From Hyphomicrobium sulfonivorans (GTDB lineage Bacteria > Pseudomonadota > Alphaproteobacteria > Rhizobiales > Hyphomicrobiaceae), in assembly GCF_013306565.1 (NCBI RefSeq), contig NZ_PZPO01000001.1, positions 496,001-560,000 of the forward strand: a stretch of 64,000 nt of DNA, written 5' to 3'. Positions 1 through 8,179 of the stretch are shown here, piece by piece (position 1 is the first letter of the stretch; each line of letters begins with the position of its first letter). The notes below the pieces were generated by a model. It made no database searches. It saw only the letters and a program-made list of their open reading frames with translations, and had not been told where the DNA came from. The position numbers and the translations under genes are program-made.

Positions 1-1
1 A

Positions 2-2596
2 GTCAGCGGGGCTGCAGGTTATTTCCATCACCGTGCGATTTTGTGTCTGTCTGCCGCTTTGCTAGCAGGTGCGCCCGGCGCAGTGACGCCTGCAATGGCT
101 CAGTCCACACAGAGCACCACCAAAAGCTTTTCCATTCCTGCCGGCTCACTGACAAGCGCGCTGAATTCGTTTGCGGCACAATCGGGCCTGCAAATCCTGT
201 TCGACGCCAGCCTTGCCAATGGCAAGTCCACGACTGGCGCTTCAGGATCGCTTACGCCCAATCAGGCGCTGTCGAACATTCTCGCTGGCACCGGCATCAC
301 CTATCGCTACACCGGCCAGTCGACCATCACGCTTGATGGTCCCGGCTCGACCAACACCGGCGCCAATATCGATGGCGCGATTGCTCTCGACACAATCGAT
401 GTAGGCGGTGGACAGAGCTCGGCAGCCAACGCCGACACGCCCTATGAAACGCCGGGCTCAACCTCATTCATCACATCCTCGCAGATCGAGCGCTTTCCCA
501 GCACAACAGCCGGCGACATCTTCAAGAACACGCCCGGCGTTATCTCTGCGATGAACCACAACGGTTCGTCTATCGACGTCAACATTCGCGGCATGCAAGG
601 CATGAACCGTGTGAAGGTAACGATCGATGGTACGCAGCAGACCACCTCGACATGGCGTGGATACCTTGGCGCCGACGATCGCACCTATGTTGACCCTGAC
701 TTCATCAGCGGCGTGAGCATCGAAAAGGGACCTGCAGGTGGCGCGGCAGGCGCAGGCGCGAACGCCGGCGTTGTCGAGTTCAGCACCATTGGCGTCAATG
801 ATATTCTGCTGCCGGGAAAAACTGAAGGTGTTCGCCTGCGCATGGGCACCAACGACAACGCAACCAGCAACATTCGCGAGAATGCGTTCGATCAGAGCAC
901 CGACGCACCCGGGCTGCTTGATTTCGAGAACAAGACCGGAAGTGCAGCCTTTGCCGCCACGCGCGAGAATTTCGATGTTCTTGTCGCGGTCGCGAAAAGA
1001 AAGCGCGGCAATTATTTCGCCGGCAAAAACGGCCCAACCGAATACCGCACCTTCGATGGTTGGGCTTCCCCACTCTCATACACCAAGCCCGGCGAAGAGG
1101 TGTTCAACAGCTCTGAGGAATCGTTTTCGGCACTGGCCAAAGCAACCATTCGACTGGATGAAGAACAAACTCTCGATATCGGCTACCAGCGATTCTCAAG
1201 CATGTTTGGCGAAACGATCGGCAGCATGCTGGTAACGGGCGACCATGTGTTCCGGCAGCTGCCACTCGCCCATGCGGAAGTTGACACATACACAGCGCGA
1301 TATCGCTGGAATCCGCAAAGCGACCTGATTGATCTGCGCGCAAACGCCTGGGCTACTGACGTGCAGTCGAGAACCGTATCTGTCGGACCTGCTGTCTATG
1401 TGCCTCCATTCCTCACTCCAGAGATGAGACCACCCGCACGCGACACCCGATACTCGGAGACCTGGACCTACGGCGCCGATATCTCCAATACGAGCCTTCT
1501 TGATACCGCAATCGGCAATCTCAAACTCGGTTACGGAGCCGCCTACACGCTGGAGGATACCAAAGGCAGGCCATACCTAAGCGCGCGAGGATACGCGACC
1601 GAAATTGGTGTTCCGCTGCAGGGCAGTGTCGGCACCAGAGAAGTAGCCCGCGCGTTTCTGGACGGCGAGTGGAAAGCAAGCGAATGGCTGAAGTTCAATG
1701 GCGGTCTGCGCTATGACTACTTCAGCATCGAAGACAAAGGCGGGACGCGCGTCTGGGGAAGCGGCAACAATGTGCACACCGCGGTGTACGCCGACAAAAG
1801 CGGTAGCCGCCTGAACCCGATGGCAAGCGTTACCGTAACGCCGCTAGATGGTCTTCAGTTTTATGCCCAATACGAAGAAGGGTTCCGTCCACCCAGCCTG
1901 CGGGAAACCATCGGCAGCGATTCCACCCTCGCACCCAATCCGGCATTGGAGCCCGAGCTGGCGAAGAATTGGGAGTTCGGCGTCAACTACCTGAAGGATG
2001 GTCTGCTGGCCGACAACGACAAAACCCGCTTCAAGTTCGCCTACTTCCGCAACAGCTACGAAAACTATATCGCCCGCGTCCCAAATCCCAACATTGGCCC
2101 AGGGCTGCCGTTCTACAGCGTCGACAACATCGCAACCGCGCGCTTCAACGGCTTTGAGGCCATGGCGGAGTATGACATCGGCTACTTCTTCGCGCAGGCA
2201 TCGCTCACCTACTACACAGACTTTGAGTTCTGCAAAACCAAGTCGATCTGTGCATCCGCCAATCTGCCCAATGACTATGCGGCTAATCACCTGCCACCGG
2301 AGATCTCACGCAGCCTTACACTCGGCGTGCGGTTGTTCGATGAAAAGCTCGTTGTCGGCGGCCGCGTCATTGACGTAGGCAAACGCATGGGACCGTTGCC
2401 GGTCAGCGCTCAACAAACCAACTTCTGGGTCCCCTACACTGTGTATGACGGATTTGCCTCATACGAGTTCAATGACAATACGACCTTCTCGCTGAACGTC
2501 GAAAATCTGACCAACCGTTATTACGTCGACGCACTTAACGGCTGGATGCCTTCACCAGGGCGCACCGTGCGTCTCGGCATGACTGCGAAGTTCTGA
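2..2596 (+). CDS. TonB-dependent outer-membrane receptor with signalling (STN) domain, 5'-truncated by window edge
   Basis: Outer-membrane gated transporter, probably for heme or another iron compound. The frame is open to the left edge and no good start is visible, so the gene begins upstream; the residues before the AMA-QS site look like the end of a signal peptide. After it come an STN secretin/TonB short N-terminal domain (from FSIPAGSLTSAL to about 65 residues later), a TonB-box-like TIDV, a plug domain (TPGVISAMNHNGSSIDVNIRG) and a beta-barrel ending in terminal Phe (GMTAKF). FRPPSLRE followed by NPAL resembles the FRAP/NPNL region of heme receptors, but no His lies between them, unlike the receptor at 9271. 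The STN domain implies signalling to a FecR-type partner. No adjacent fecIR belongs to it in view, so it may share the 11.7-13.2 kb pair. Confidence 0.9.
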   Translation, partial: VSGAAGYFHHRAILCLSAALLAGAPGAVTPAMAQSTQSTTKSFSIPAGSLTSALNSFAAQSGLQILFDASLANGKSTTGASGSLTPNQALSNILAGTGITYRYTGQSTITLDGPGSTNTGANIDGAIALDTIDVGGGQSSAANADTPYETPGSTSFITSSQIERFPSTTAGDIFKNTPGVISAMNHNGSSIDVNIRGMQGMNRVKVTIDGTQQTTSTWRGYLGADDRTYVDPDFISGVSIEKGPAGGAAGAGANAGVVEFSTIGVNDILLPGKTEGVRLRMGTNDNATSNIRENAFDQSTDAPGLLDFENKTGSAAFAATRENFDVLVAVAKRKRGNYFAGKNGPTEYRTFDGWASPLSYTKPGEEVFNSSEESFSALAKATIRLDEEQTLDIGYQRFSSMFGETIGSMLVTGDHVFRQLPLAHAEVDTYTARYRWNPQSDLIDLRANAWATDVQSRTVSVGPAVYVPPFLTPEMRPPARDTRYSETWTYGADISNTSLLDTAIGNLKLGYGAAYTLEDTKGRPYLSARGYATEIGVPLQGSVGTREVARAFLDGEWKASEWLKFNGGLRYDYFSIEDKGGTRVWGSGNNVHTAVYADKSGSRLNPMASVTVTPLDGLQFYAQYEEGFRPPSLRETIGSDSTLAPNPALEPELAKNWEFGVNYLKDGLLADNDKTRFKFAYFRNSYENYIARVPNPNIGPGLPFYSVDNIATARFNGFEAMAEYDIGYFFAQASLTYYTDFEFCKTKSICASANLPNDYAANHLPPEISRSLTLGVRLFDEKLVVGGRVIDVGKRMGPLPVSAQQTNFWVPYTVYDGFASYEFNDNTTFSLNVENLTNRYYVDALNGWMPSPGRTVRLGMTAKF

Positions 2597-2603
2597 GCCC
2601 GCT

Positions 2604-2637
2604 AACGACCGGCGGCGGCTACTAAGCCGCCGTCGTT
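2604..2637 (+). terminator. Stem-loop after the first receptor gene
   Basis: Inverted repeat a few bases after the stop codon: AACGAC...GGCGGCT pairs with AGCCGCCGTCGTT, with a 4-nt bulge in the left arm. No clear T-run follows, so this may be a rho-dependent or mRNA-stabilising hairpin rather than a classical terminator. Confidence 0.4.
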
Positions 2638-2998
2638 ACTCCGCTCAAGCGCGCAATTGTGCTGATCGCCATTGCGCGTTCCGGCGGACTACTGGCCCAC
2701 TTGGCCCGTCCTGCGCCGCATCCTGCCAGCGGTATTACCACCTATGCCTGCGTAAGCCGCTCCGGCCACTCGCGTGCGGGCCAAGCGCCATCCTGCATAC
2801 GCATGCGCCACTGCGCACAATGATGCCGGCAAGCCACAACCTCCGATTTCAATACTACCCTCGTAATTTTTTTCGTCTTTCCGGGCTGCGGAGCTGAAAA
2901 TCCGGCTGTCTCGAACGTCTTATTCAATAGAGGGGCCACGAGGCGGCCCGCTTTTCCAAATGCAGGCCGTCTTTTCGAACAGGGAAACGAGACACACG
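2638..2998. other. Intergenic region upstream of heme oxygenase
   Basis: About 360 bases with no convincing gene on either strand. It must carry the promoter of the heme-oxygenase operon. I looked for a Fur, Irr or RirA-type iron box and saw no clear match. A short AT-richer stretch near 2860-2880 is the only compositional change. Confidence 0.5.
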
Positions 2999-3625
2999 AT
3001 GACGACGACTTTGACTGACGCACCGAAGGCAGAAACGCCAAGCAGGGCCAAGGACCTGCGGGCAGCCACCCACGGTGCCCACGACCGGCTAGACAAGCGC
3101 ATCATGGCCGCCGCGCCATTCGCTGATCGCGCCCGCTACGGTCGTTTCCTGCTGGTGCAGCACGCGTTTCATCGCGACATCGACGCTCTCTATGACAACA
3201 CGATGCTCGATGGCCTGCTGCCCGATCTACCTGGGCGCCGTCGCCTTGGCCAGATCCAGACGGACCTCACTGATCTCGGCATCGCCATTCCTGCCATCGA
3301 CACTGAGCCGCACTTTGCTGCCGGCGCGGATGTGGATCTGCCTTCAGCTCTCGGCTGGCTTTATGTTGCAGAGGGTTCCAATCTCGGTGCCGCTTTCCTG
3401 CTGAAGGAAGCAGTGAAGCTGGAACTCAACGAAGGCTTCGGCGCCCGCCATCTGGCTGGTGCTCCGGAAGGGCGCGGCCTGCACTGGCGCACTTTCACCG
3501 CCGCGCTCGACGCCGTCACGCTGTCGGACGCAGAGAATGAGCGCGTGATCGCCAACGCCGTCGCCGCATTCGACCGCGTGCGTGGCCTCGTCGACGATCT
3601 TATGCCGCTGCCGGAAGCGGCCTGA
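2999..3625 (+). CDS. Heme oxygenase, biliverdin-producing (bacterial HemO/PigA-like)
   Basis: Cytoplasmic enzyme that opens heme to biliverdin, CO and Fe2+, releasing iron from imported heme. At about 208 residues it has the usual bacterial length. It shows the N-terminal LRAATHGAHDRLD segment, whose second His (about residue 28) fits the proximal heme ligand, and the distal-helix signature AEGSNLGAAFL near residue 125. I chose the ATG at 2999 over the in-frame ATG at 2960 because AGGGAAACGAG lies just before it and homologues start close to this helix. Its place after a TonB receptor and before tonB/exbBD supports a heme-iron role. Confidence 0.88.
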   Translation: MTTTLTDAPKAETPSRAKDLRAATHGAHDRLDKRIMAAAPFADRARYGRFLLVQHAFHRDIDALYDNTMLDGLLPDLPGRRRLGQIQTDLTDLGIAIPAIDTEPHFAAGADVDLPSALGWLYVAEGSNLGAAFLLKEAVKLELNEGFGARHLAGAPEGRGLHWRTFTAALDAVTLSDAENERVIANAVAAFDRVRGLVDDLMPLPEAA

Positions 3626-3649
3626 GCTCAGGAGGCCGGGCTGCACCGC

Positions 3650-3841
3650 ATGATGTCGACCATGTCCAAATCACCCATCCATCAAACCACGCCGGCAACA
3701 CAGCCTGCGCGGCAATCGATGGGGTTTGGCGTGGGGAGCGCTGCGGCCACTCCAGAAATACGGGGGAAGCGCAACCGCACGCGCTTCCCTCAGAACAGGA
3801 CTACCGTTTTTTCGCAATCGTCTGCGTTCGGAGCAATGTAA
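3650..3841 (+). CDS. Possible small ORF coupled to the next gene (unknown)
   Basis: A 63-codon frame, rich in Ser, Thr, Gln and Arg, with no recognised domain. In its favour are GGAGG about 14 bases upstream and a stop that overlaps the next start as TAATG, which would allow translational coupling. Against it, the composition is unremarkable and there is no hydrophobic or conserved-looking segment. I checked it against HemP, the small heme-uptake protein often found here, and saw no match. Confidence 0.3.
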   Translation: MMSTMSKSPIHQTTPATQPARQSMGFGVGSAAATPEIRGKRNRTRFPQNRTTVFSQSSAFGAM

Positions 3842-4236
3842 TGCGCATCGGCATCAAGAGCATCCTGTCGAGCTATTTGCCGCCTGCAAAGGCCCAGGCA
3901 GATCTATCAGGGCTGAGCGCATCGCCCCGCAGCAACGGGCTGCACGCGCGGCGATTGCTGGACGAAACGACATTGCTTCTCAATGACGAAATCGCGCGCC
4001 TTGGCGCCCGTGGCACCATTTTCCTTACGCGCTGCGATGACGGACGTTTCGGCGCCATCATTGCCGACAATCTCAATCTGGCGATGACGCGCGCGGATAT
4101 CCGCGACGGCAAGGAAACAGTGATCGGCCTGATGGATGCGGGATTTCTGCCCCATCTGCGCGCCTCCGCAAAAGCAACTGTTTCCTGCATCGACAACACA
4201 ACACCAACCACTGCACCGCAGCGTGCCCTGTCCTGA
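3841..4236 (+). CDS. Hypothetical protein in heme-uptake operon
   Basis: A 131-residue protein of unknown function without signal peptide or membrane segment. The central part (FLTRCDDGRFGAIIADNL) looks like a small alpha/beta fold. The C-terminal 20 residues are low-complexity Thr/Pro. The start overlaps the preceding frame's stop (TAATG). Its place between heme oxygenase and the Rrf2/exbB/exbD/tonB genes suggests a role in heme or iron handling, which is guilt by association only. Confidence 0.6.
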   Translation: MRIGIKSILSSYLPPAKAQADLSGLSASPRSNGLHARRLLDETTLLLNDEIARLGARGTIFLTRCDDGRFGAIIADNLNLAMTRADIRDGKETVIGLMDAGFLPHLRASAKATVSCIDNTTPTTAPQRALS

Positions 4237-4291
4237 ACAATCAGCAGCAGCGGCACGGCATACGGCAATCGAACTTCAGGCATCGGCAGGC

Positions 4292-4696
4292 ATGACGCGA
4301 ATTCCATACCTCTGTCTCGGCTGGTTGATGGTCGCCTTTGGCGTCATTGGCGTCTTTCTGCCGCTGATGCCGACGACCGTATTCCTGATCCTCGCCAGCT
4401 GGTTTTTCGCCCGCTCGTCACCGCGGCTTGAAGCCTGGCTGCACAACCACCCCCGTTTCGGCTCCACCCTGCGCGCGTGGAACGAAAGCGGCGCCATTCC
4501 CGTCGGCGCAAAGGCCATGGCCTGCGTCGGCATGGCGGTCGGCTTCGCTGTATTTCTCGTTGGCGCCCATCCGGATCTCTGGTTGGCGCTGTGTGTCGCG
4601 GGCTTCTTTATCGCATCGGCCGCGTACGTCGTTTCACGGCCGACACCCGCAAAATTTGCCCTCGATCAAACGAAGGACAATCTCCCATGCTGCTAA
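4292..4696 (+). CDS. DUF454 (YbaN-like) inner-membrane protein
   Basis: Small integral membrane protein of about 134 residues. It has the DUF454 signature: an N-terminal hydrophobic hairpin GVIGVFLPLMPTTVFLILA, then an amphipathic segment with W-x-HNHP-F-type spacing (LEAWLHNHPRFG), then two further membrane helices. The ATG at 4292 begins right before the first membrane segment; upstream frame-open sequence lacks family character. The biochemical role is not established for the family. Members often sit beside heme oxygenase or heme-uptake genes, as here. The end overlaps the Rrf2 gene by 10 bases, so the two are probably co-transcribed. Confidence 0.85.
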   Translation: MTRIPYLCLGWLMVAFGVIGVFLPLMPTTVFLILASWFFARSSPRLEAWLHNHPRFGSTLRAWNESGAIPVGAKAMACVGMAVGFAVFLVGAHPDLWLALCVAGFFIASAAYVVSRPTPAKFALDQTKDNLPCC

Positions 4697-5208
4697 CTCG
4701 GCAATCGCAGATCGCGATCGGCATCCTTGTTGCCTGCGCGCGCTCTGCTGACCGTTATCTGCTGACTTTCGAAGCGGCATCGGGAACCGGAGCCAGCAAA
4801 GAGCACGCGGCCAAGATCGCGCACCTGCTGCGCCGCGCCGGATTCGTCACTTCGGTGCGCGGCCGCAACGGCGGCATCGGCCTTGCCCGGCCCGCGCGCC
4901 AGATCTCGATTGGCGAGGTGCTGCGCCATACACAGCCGGAAATTTCGCGCGTCGACCGCCAGGACGTTCTCGGCGGCCCGAACGAAGCGGGTTTTGATGG
5001 TACCGGTGCGACTGCCCTCGCCAGCATCATTGAAACCGGCTGGGCCAGCTTCATCAGCCTGATGAACCGCTTCACGATTGCCGACCTGCTGGTTGAGCAG
5101 CCGCCGCTGCGCCTCGCCTGCCAAGATTGCCGCCTGTCCAAGGCAGCCTCCCCCGTCGCTCTGTCAACCGAGAGTCTCGAAGCTCATGCAGCCCACCTCC
5201 ATGGCTAA
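4687..5208 (+). CDS. Rrf2-family transcriptional regulator lacking the canonical Fe-S cysteines
   Basis: About 173 residues. The N-terminal winged helix is typical of Rrf2 proteins: a MLLTRQSQIAIGILV start, a KIAHLLRRAGFV recognition region and the wing RGRNGGIGLARPA. The family includes the iron regulator RirA and the Fe-S regulator IscR, which use three Cys in the segment after the wing. Here that segment (DVLGGPNEAGFDGTG) has no Cys. The only others are one near residue 17 and a CQDC pair near the C-terminus. The gene lies inside the heme operon, overlapping its neighbours at both ends, so it may regulate the operon, but through a changed or absent cluster. Confidence 0.85.
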   Translation: MLLTRQSQIAIGILVACARSADRYLLTFEAASGTGASKEHAAKIAHLLRRAGFVTSVRGRNGGIGLARPARQISIGEVLRHTQPEISRVDRQDVLGGPNEAGFDGTGATALASIIETGWASFISLMNRFTIADLLVEQPPLRLACQDCRLSKAASPVALSTESLEAHAAHLHG

Positions 5209-6409
5209 CGGCAACACGTCACCACGCCGCGCCCCCCGTAAAAGCTTGACGGCAGCATTCCTGTGCCTGCTCGCCTGCGGTTTCGTCGGCAGCATCGCCA
5301 TTGACACAGCGCGCGCGCAGGAGAGTGCGCCGTCCTACGGCGCTGAAGCTGTGCAGCCGGTTCCAGCCGCAACAGATGGGCCAGCAACTGCGCTGTCGCC
5401 GTCCTCGCCGCCTGAAGCCAGCGCTGAATCCGCTGGTGCGGATGCACAGCCCACACCAGACGGCGCGCAACCCGGTCTCTCGACCGCTGCCGGCGAAGGT
5501 CTCGGCACCGTCGGCGCAAGCCAGCCCGCTGACAGCGCCTTGCCCACACCCGCTAGCCAAGCTGCCAACAATCCAGTCTTGCCCCACAATCTGTCGCCAT
5601 GGGGCATGTTCATGGCCGCCGACATCGTCGTTAAGGCGGTGATGATTGGCCTGGCTATCGCATCCTTCGCCACCTGGACCGTTTGGTTGGCCAAGGCATT
5701 CGAACTCTCGGTTGCCAAGCGCCGCGTCCGCCGCACGTTCAAGCGCCTGCGCTCTGCAGCGTCGCTGAGCGAAGCACTGGACTTCGTTCGTCGTACGCGG
5801 GGCACCGGGGCCTATCTCGTCCGGGAAGCCGCCGAGGAAATGCGCGCATCGCAAGCACTGATCGACTACGGCGAGGGTGCCGACGGCATCAAGGAGCGCG
5901 TCACCTCGCGGCTTTCGCGCGTCGAGGCCGATGCCGGTCGCCGTCTCACGCGCGGCACAGGCCTGCTGGCAACCATCGGTGCCACAGCTCCCTTCGTAGG
6001 TCTGTTCGGCACCGTGTGGGGCATCATGAATTCGTTCATCGGCATCGCGGAAACCAAGACGACCAATCTGGCCGTCGTTGCACCGGGCATCGCCGAAGCT
6101 CTGCTCGCAACCGCCATCGGTCTGGTGGCGGCCATTCCCGCCGTCATCATTTACAACAACTTTGCCCGCTCGATTGCCGGCTATCGGCTGCAGTTGGCGA
6201 ACACATCCGCGTTGATCGAACGGCTGGTTAGCCGCGACCTCGACTTCAACCGTATGCAGCGCGAGCACCAGCAAGCTGCGGCTACCGGTTATTCCTCTTC
6301 CAGCACCGCTCAGGCCATCAACGCTGGCGCTGCTCCCCATGCCACCCCTGGCAACCTCGGAGCACCAGTGTCGGGCTCCGGCGCTGGAACAGCTTTTGCT
6401 GCGGAGTAA
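5186..6409 (+). CDS. exbB: ExbB, TonB-system proton channel subunit, with N-terminal extension
   Basis: Inner-membrane MotA/TolQ/ExbB proton-channel protein that powers TonB. The first ~45 residues form a signal peptide (SLTAAFLCLLACGFVGSIA...ARAQ), followed by an Ala/Pro/Ser-rich periplasmic stretch of about 90 residues. The three-helix ExbB core follows: MAADIVVKAVMIGLAIA, then TGLLATIGATAPFVGLFGTVWG (family signature), then ATAIGLVAAIPAVIIYN. Long periplasmic N-termini of this kind occur in a subset of alphaproteobacterial ExbB. The start is ATG 5186 or ATG 5201; both overlap the end of the Rrf2 gene. ExbB rather than TolQ because exbD and tonB follow and no tolA/tolB is present. Confidence 0.92.
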   Translation: MQPTSMANGNTSPRRAPRKSLTAAFLCLLACGFVGSIAIDTARAQESAPSYGAEAVQPVPAATDGPATALSPSSPPEASAESAGADAQPTPDGAQPGLSTAAGEGLGTVGASQPADSALPTPASQAANNPVLPHNLSPWGMFMAADIVVKAVMIGLAIASFATWTVWLAKAFELSVAKRRVRRTFKRLRSAASLSEALDFVRRTRGTGAYLVREAAEEMRASQALIDYGEGADGIKERVTSRLSRVEADAGRRLTRGTGLLATIGATAPFVGLFGTVWGIMNSFIGIAETKTTNLAVVAPGIAEALLATAIGLVAAIPAVIIYNNFARSIAGYRLQLANTSALIERLVSRDLDFNRMQREHQQAAATGYSSSSTAQAINAGAAPHATPGNLGAPVSGSGAGTAFAAE

Positions 6410-6415
6410 TCATCC

Positions 6416-7000
6416 ATGGCTGGCAGTCTTAACGCGCGCGATGACAGCGACGAACTCGACGTCAATCACGAGATCAACGTCACGCCGTTCATCGACGTGA
6501 TGCTGGTGCTGCTGATCATCTTCATGGTGGCGGCACCGCTCTCGACCGTTGACGTGGCAGTCGATCTGCCTGCCTCTAACGCGCAGCCGACACCGCGCCC
6601 CAACGAGCCCATTTTCGTGACGGTGAAATCGGACCTGACGCTTGCGTTCGGCAACGATCCAGTCACACGGACCGCGCTCAAAAGTGCGCTCGACACCAGA
6701 ACCAGCGGCAACACGGATGAGCGCATTTACGTGCGCGCCGATAAGACGGTCGACTTCGGCGACTTGATGGAGGTGATGAACGAGCTGCGCGCGGCGGGTT
6801 ATCTCAAGATCGGCCTCGTCGGTCTCGAAGCGCTGCCCGGTGCCGCACCGGCACCGACAAATCCGGCGGCAGCAGCAGCCGGCAGCAATCCGCTCAGCGT
6901 CTCGACACCTACACCTGCCAGCGAGGCTCCGGCAGCACCAGCCTCCCAAGCCACACCCGCATCAGTTCCAGCGTCTGCGCCAGCATCGGATTCACCTTGA
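6416..7000 (+). CDS. exbD: ExbD, TonB-system accessory protein with Ala/Pro-rich tail
   Basis: Inner-membrane partner of ExbB. The short cytoplasmic N-terminus leads into the signature NVTPFIDVMLVLLIIFMVAA, whose Asp in the single membrane helix is the proton-carrying residue. A periplasmic ExbD/TolR fold follows (YVRADKTVDFGDLMEVMNEL). After about residue 145 comes an unusual ~50-residue tail made almost wholly of Ala, Pro, Ser and Thr, which is not part of the usual ExbD fold. It starts 6 bases after exbB, and its stop TGA overlaps the tonB ATG by one base. Confidence 0.93.
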   Translation: MAGSLNARDDSDELDVNHEINVTPFIDVMLVLLIIFMVAAPLSTVDVAVDLPASNAQPTPRPNEPIFVTVKSDLTLAFGNDPVTRTALKSALDTRTSGNTDERIYVRADKTVDFGDLMEVMNELRAAGYLKIGLVGLEALPGAAPAPTNPAAAAAGSNPLSVSTPTPASEAPAAPASQATPASVPASAPASDSP

Positions 7001-8028
7001 TGGCATTGTCGCGTTTCACTTCTCCATGGGGTTCTCATCCCCAGGCAGGCATCTATACCGCCGACGACGGGCATCCCGAGCTATTCGAAGCCCTCGGCGA
7101 TGACGAAGAAGAGGCTGGCCTGCCCGGCGACCACGAGACGCGTCGCAAGCTGCTGATGCGCTGGACCGCATCTATGCTGTGCGTCGGCATGCTGCACGCT
7201 GGCACCGTCTATGCCGTTGTGTATTGGCCGCGCGAACAGGCACCGGCAGGTGAGCCGCCTGCAGCCGTAATGGTCGAACTGGCACCGGAGGCCGTGGCGC
7301 CGGACGTTCCAGAACAAGACGTCGCAGTCGGCATCCCGCAGGACAACGTCCAGCAACCGAGCGATCCGACAGAGGACGTCAAAGAACCGATCGAAGAAAC
7401 CAAGCTTGAGGAGCCGGTCAAGGAACCGGAAAAGACGGAGCCCCCGCCGGAGCCAATCGAAGAGCCGGTAATCGAAGAGGTCAAGCCCGAGAACGACAAC
7501 CCCGAGCTGGTCGAAAACGACAAGGCTGAAGCTATTCTGGAAGCGCCGGCAAAGCCGCAACCCGAGCAGGAAGAGCCGAAGGAAAAGCCGGAAGAGAAAG
7601 AACCGGAAAAAGAGGAAAAGCCCGAGCCGCCGAAGAAGAAGCCCAAGCCGAAACCCAAGCCGCAGCAGTCACCGACAGTCCCGACAGCTCCGAAGCCTTC
7701 GGATAAGAAAAACGCCAAGGTCAACGCTGCGCCTTCGTCCGGCACGGCATCTTCAGCGTCGATTGCGACGTGGCGCGGCACGGTAATCGCGCATCTCAAT
7801 CGCCTGAAGCGCTCACCCGGCGGCGCCCGAGGCACAGCGACTGTTGCGTTCAGTATCGATCGCAACGGCACCGTAAAGTCGGCGCGTCTGGTGCGTTCGT
7901 CGGGCAACTCTGCTCTCGACAAGGAGGCACTCGCGCTTGTCCGCCGCGCAAACCCGGTGCCACGGCCGCCAGCCAACGTGCCAGGCAATTCACTGCTGAT
8001 GACCGCTCCAGTACGCATCGGGAGATGA
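7000..8028 (+). CDS. tonB: TonB energy transducer
   Basis: Couples the ExbBD proton channel to outer-membrane receptors. From ATG 7000 (TGATG overlap with exbD) the protein has an unusually long cytoplasmic N-terminus of about 50 acidic residues, one membrane helix (MRWTASMLCVGMLHAGTVYAVVYW), a long Pro/Glu/Lys-rich periplasmic spacer (residues about 90-235, ending in KKKPKPKPKP), and a TonB C-terminal domain (TWRGTVIAHLNRLKR to the end) with GTATVAFSIDRNGTV. About 342 residues, longer than E. coli TonB because of both extensions. Forms one operon with exbB and exbD. Confidence 0.92.
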   Translation: MALSRFTSPWGSHPQAGIYTADDGHPELFEALGDDEEEAGLPGDHETRRKLLMRWTASMLCVGMLHAGTVYAVVYWPREQAPAGEPPAAVMVELAPEAVAPDVPEQDVAVGIPQDNVQQPSDPTEDVKEPIEETKLEEPVKEPEKTEPPPEPIEEPVIEEVKPENDNPELVENDKAEAILEAPAKPQPEQEEPKEKPEEKEPEKEEKPEPPKKKPKPKPKPQQSPTVPTAPKPSDKKNAKVNAAPSSGTASSASIATWRGTVIAHLNRLKRSPGGARGTATVAFSIDRNGTVKSARLVRSSGNSALDKEALALVRRANPVPRPPANVPGNSLLMTAPVRIGR

Positions 8029-8179
8029 CGCGTCGGCGCGACTAGAAATTTCCGAATGTTGATCGCTGGAAGCGGGAAACGGTGCGACTCGCAAACTTGA
8101 CGGCCAGCATCCGGCATCACCCCTCACCCACCTGCCTTCTTCGAAACCTGCGTAAGTTTAAGTTGTAGGAGTATGCGTC

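Noticed and set aside
3650-3841. HemP-like small heme-uptake protein
   Set aside because: The sequence lacks the HemP pattern (HxGxxYxLRxT-type segment); listed only as a weak ORF.
5186-7000. TolQ-TolR pair rather than ExbB-ExbD
   Set aside because: tonB follows directly and receptors flank the operon; no tolA, tolB or pal is present.
7209-8120. 303-codon Ser/Gly-rich frame antisense to tonB
   Set aside because: It mirrors the Pro/Glu/Lys codons of the TonB spacer; the plus-strand TonB is certain.
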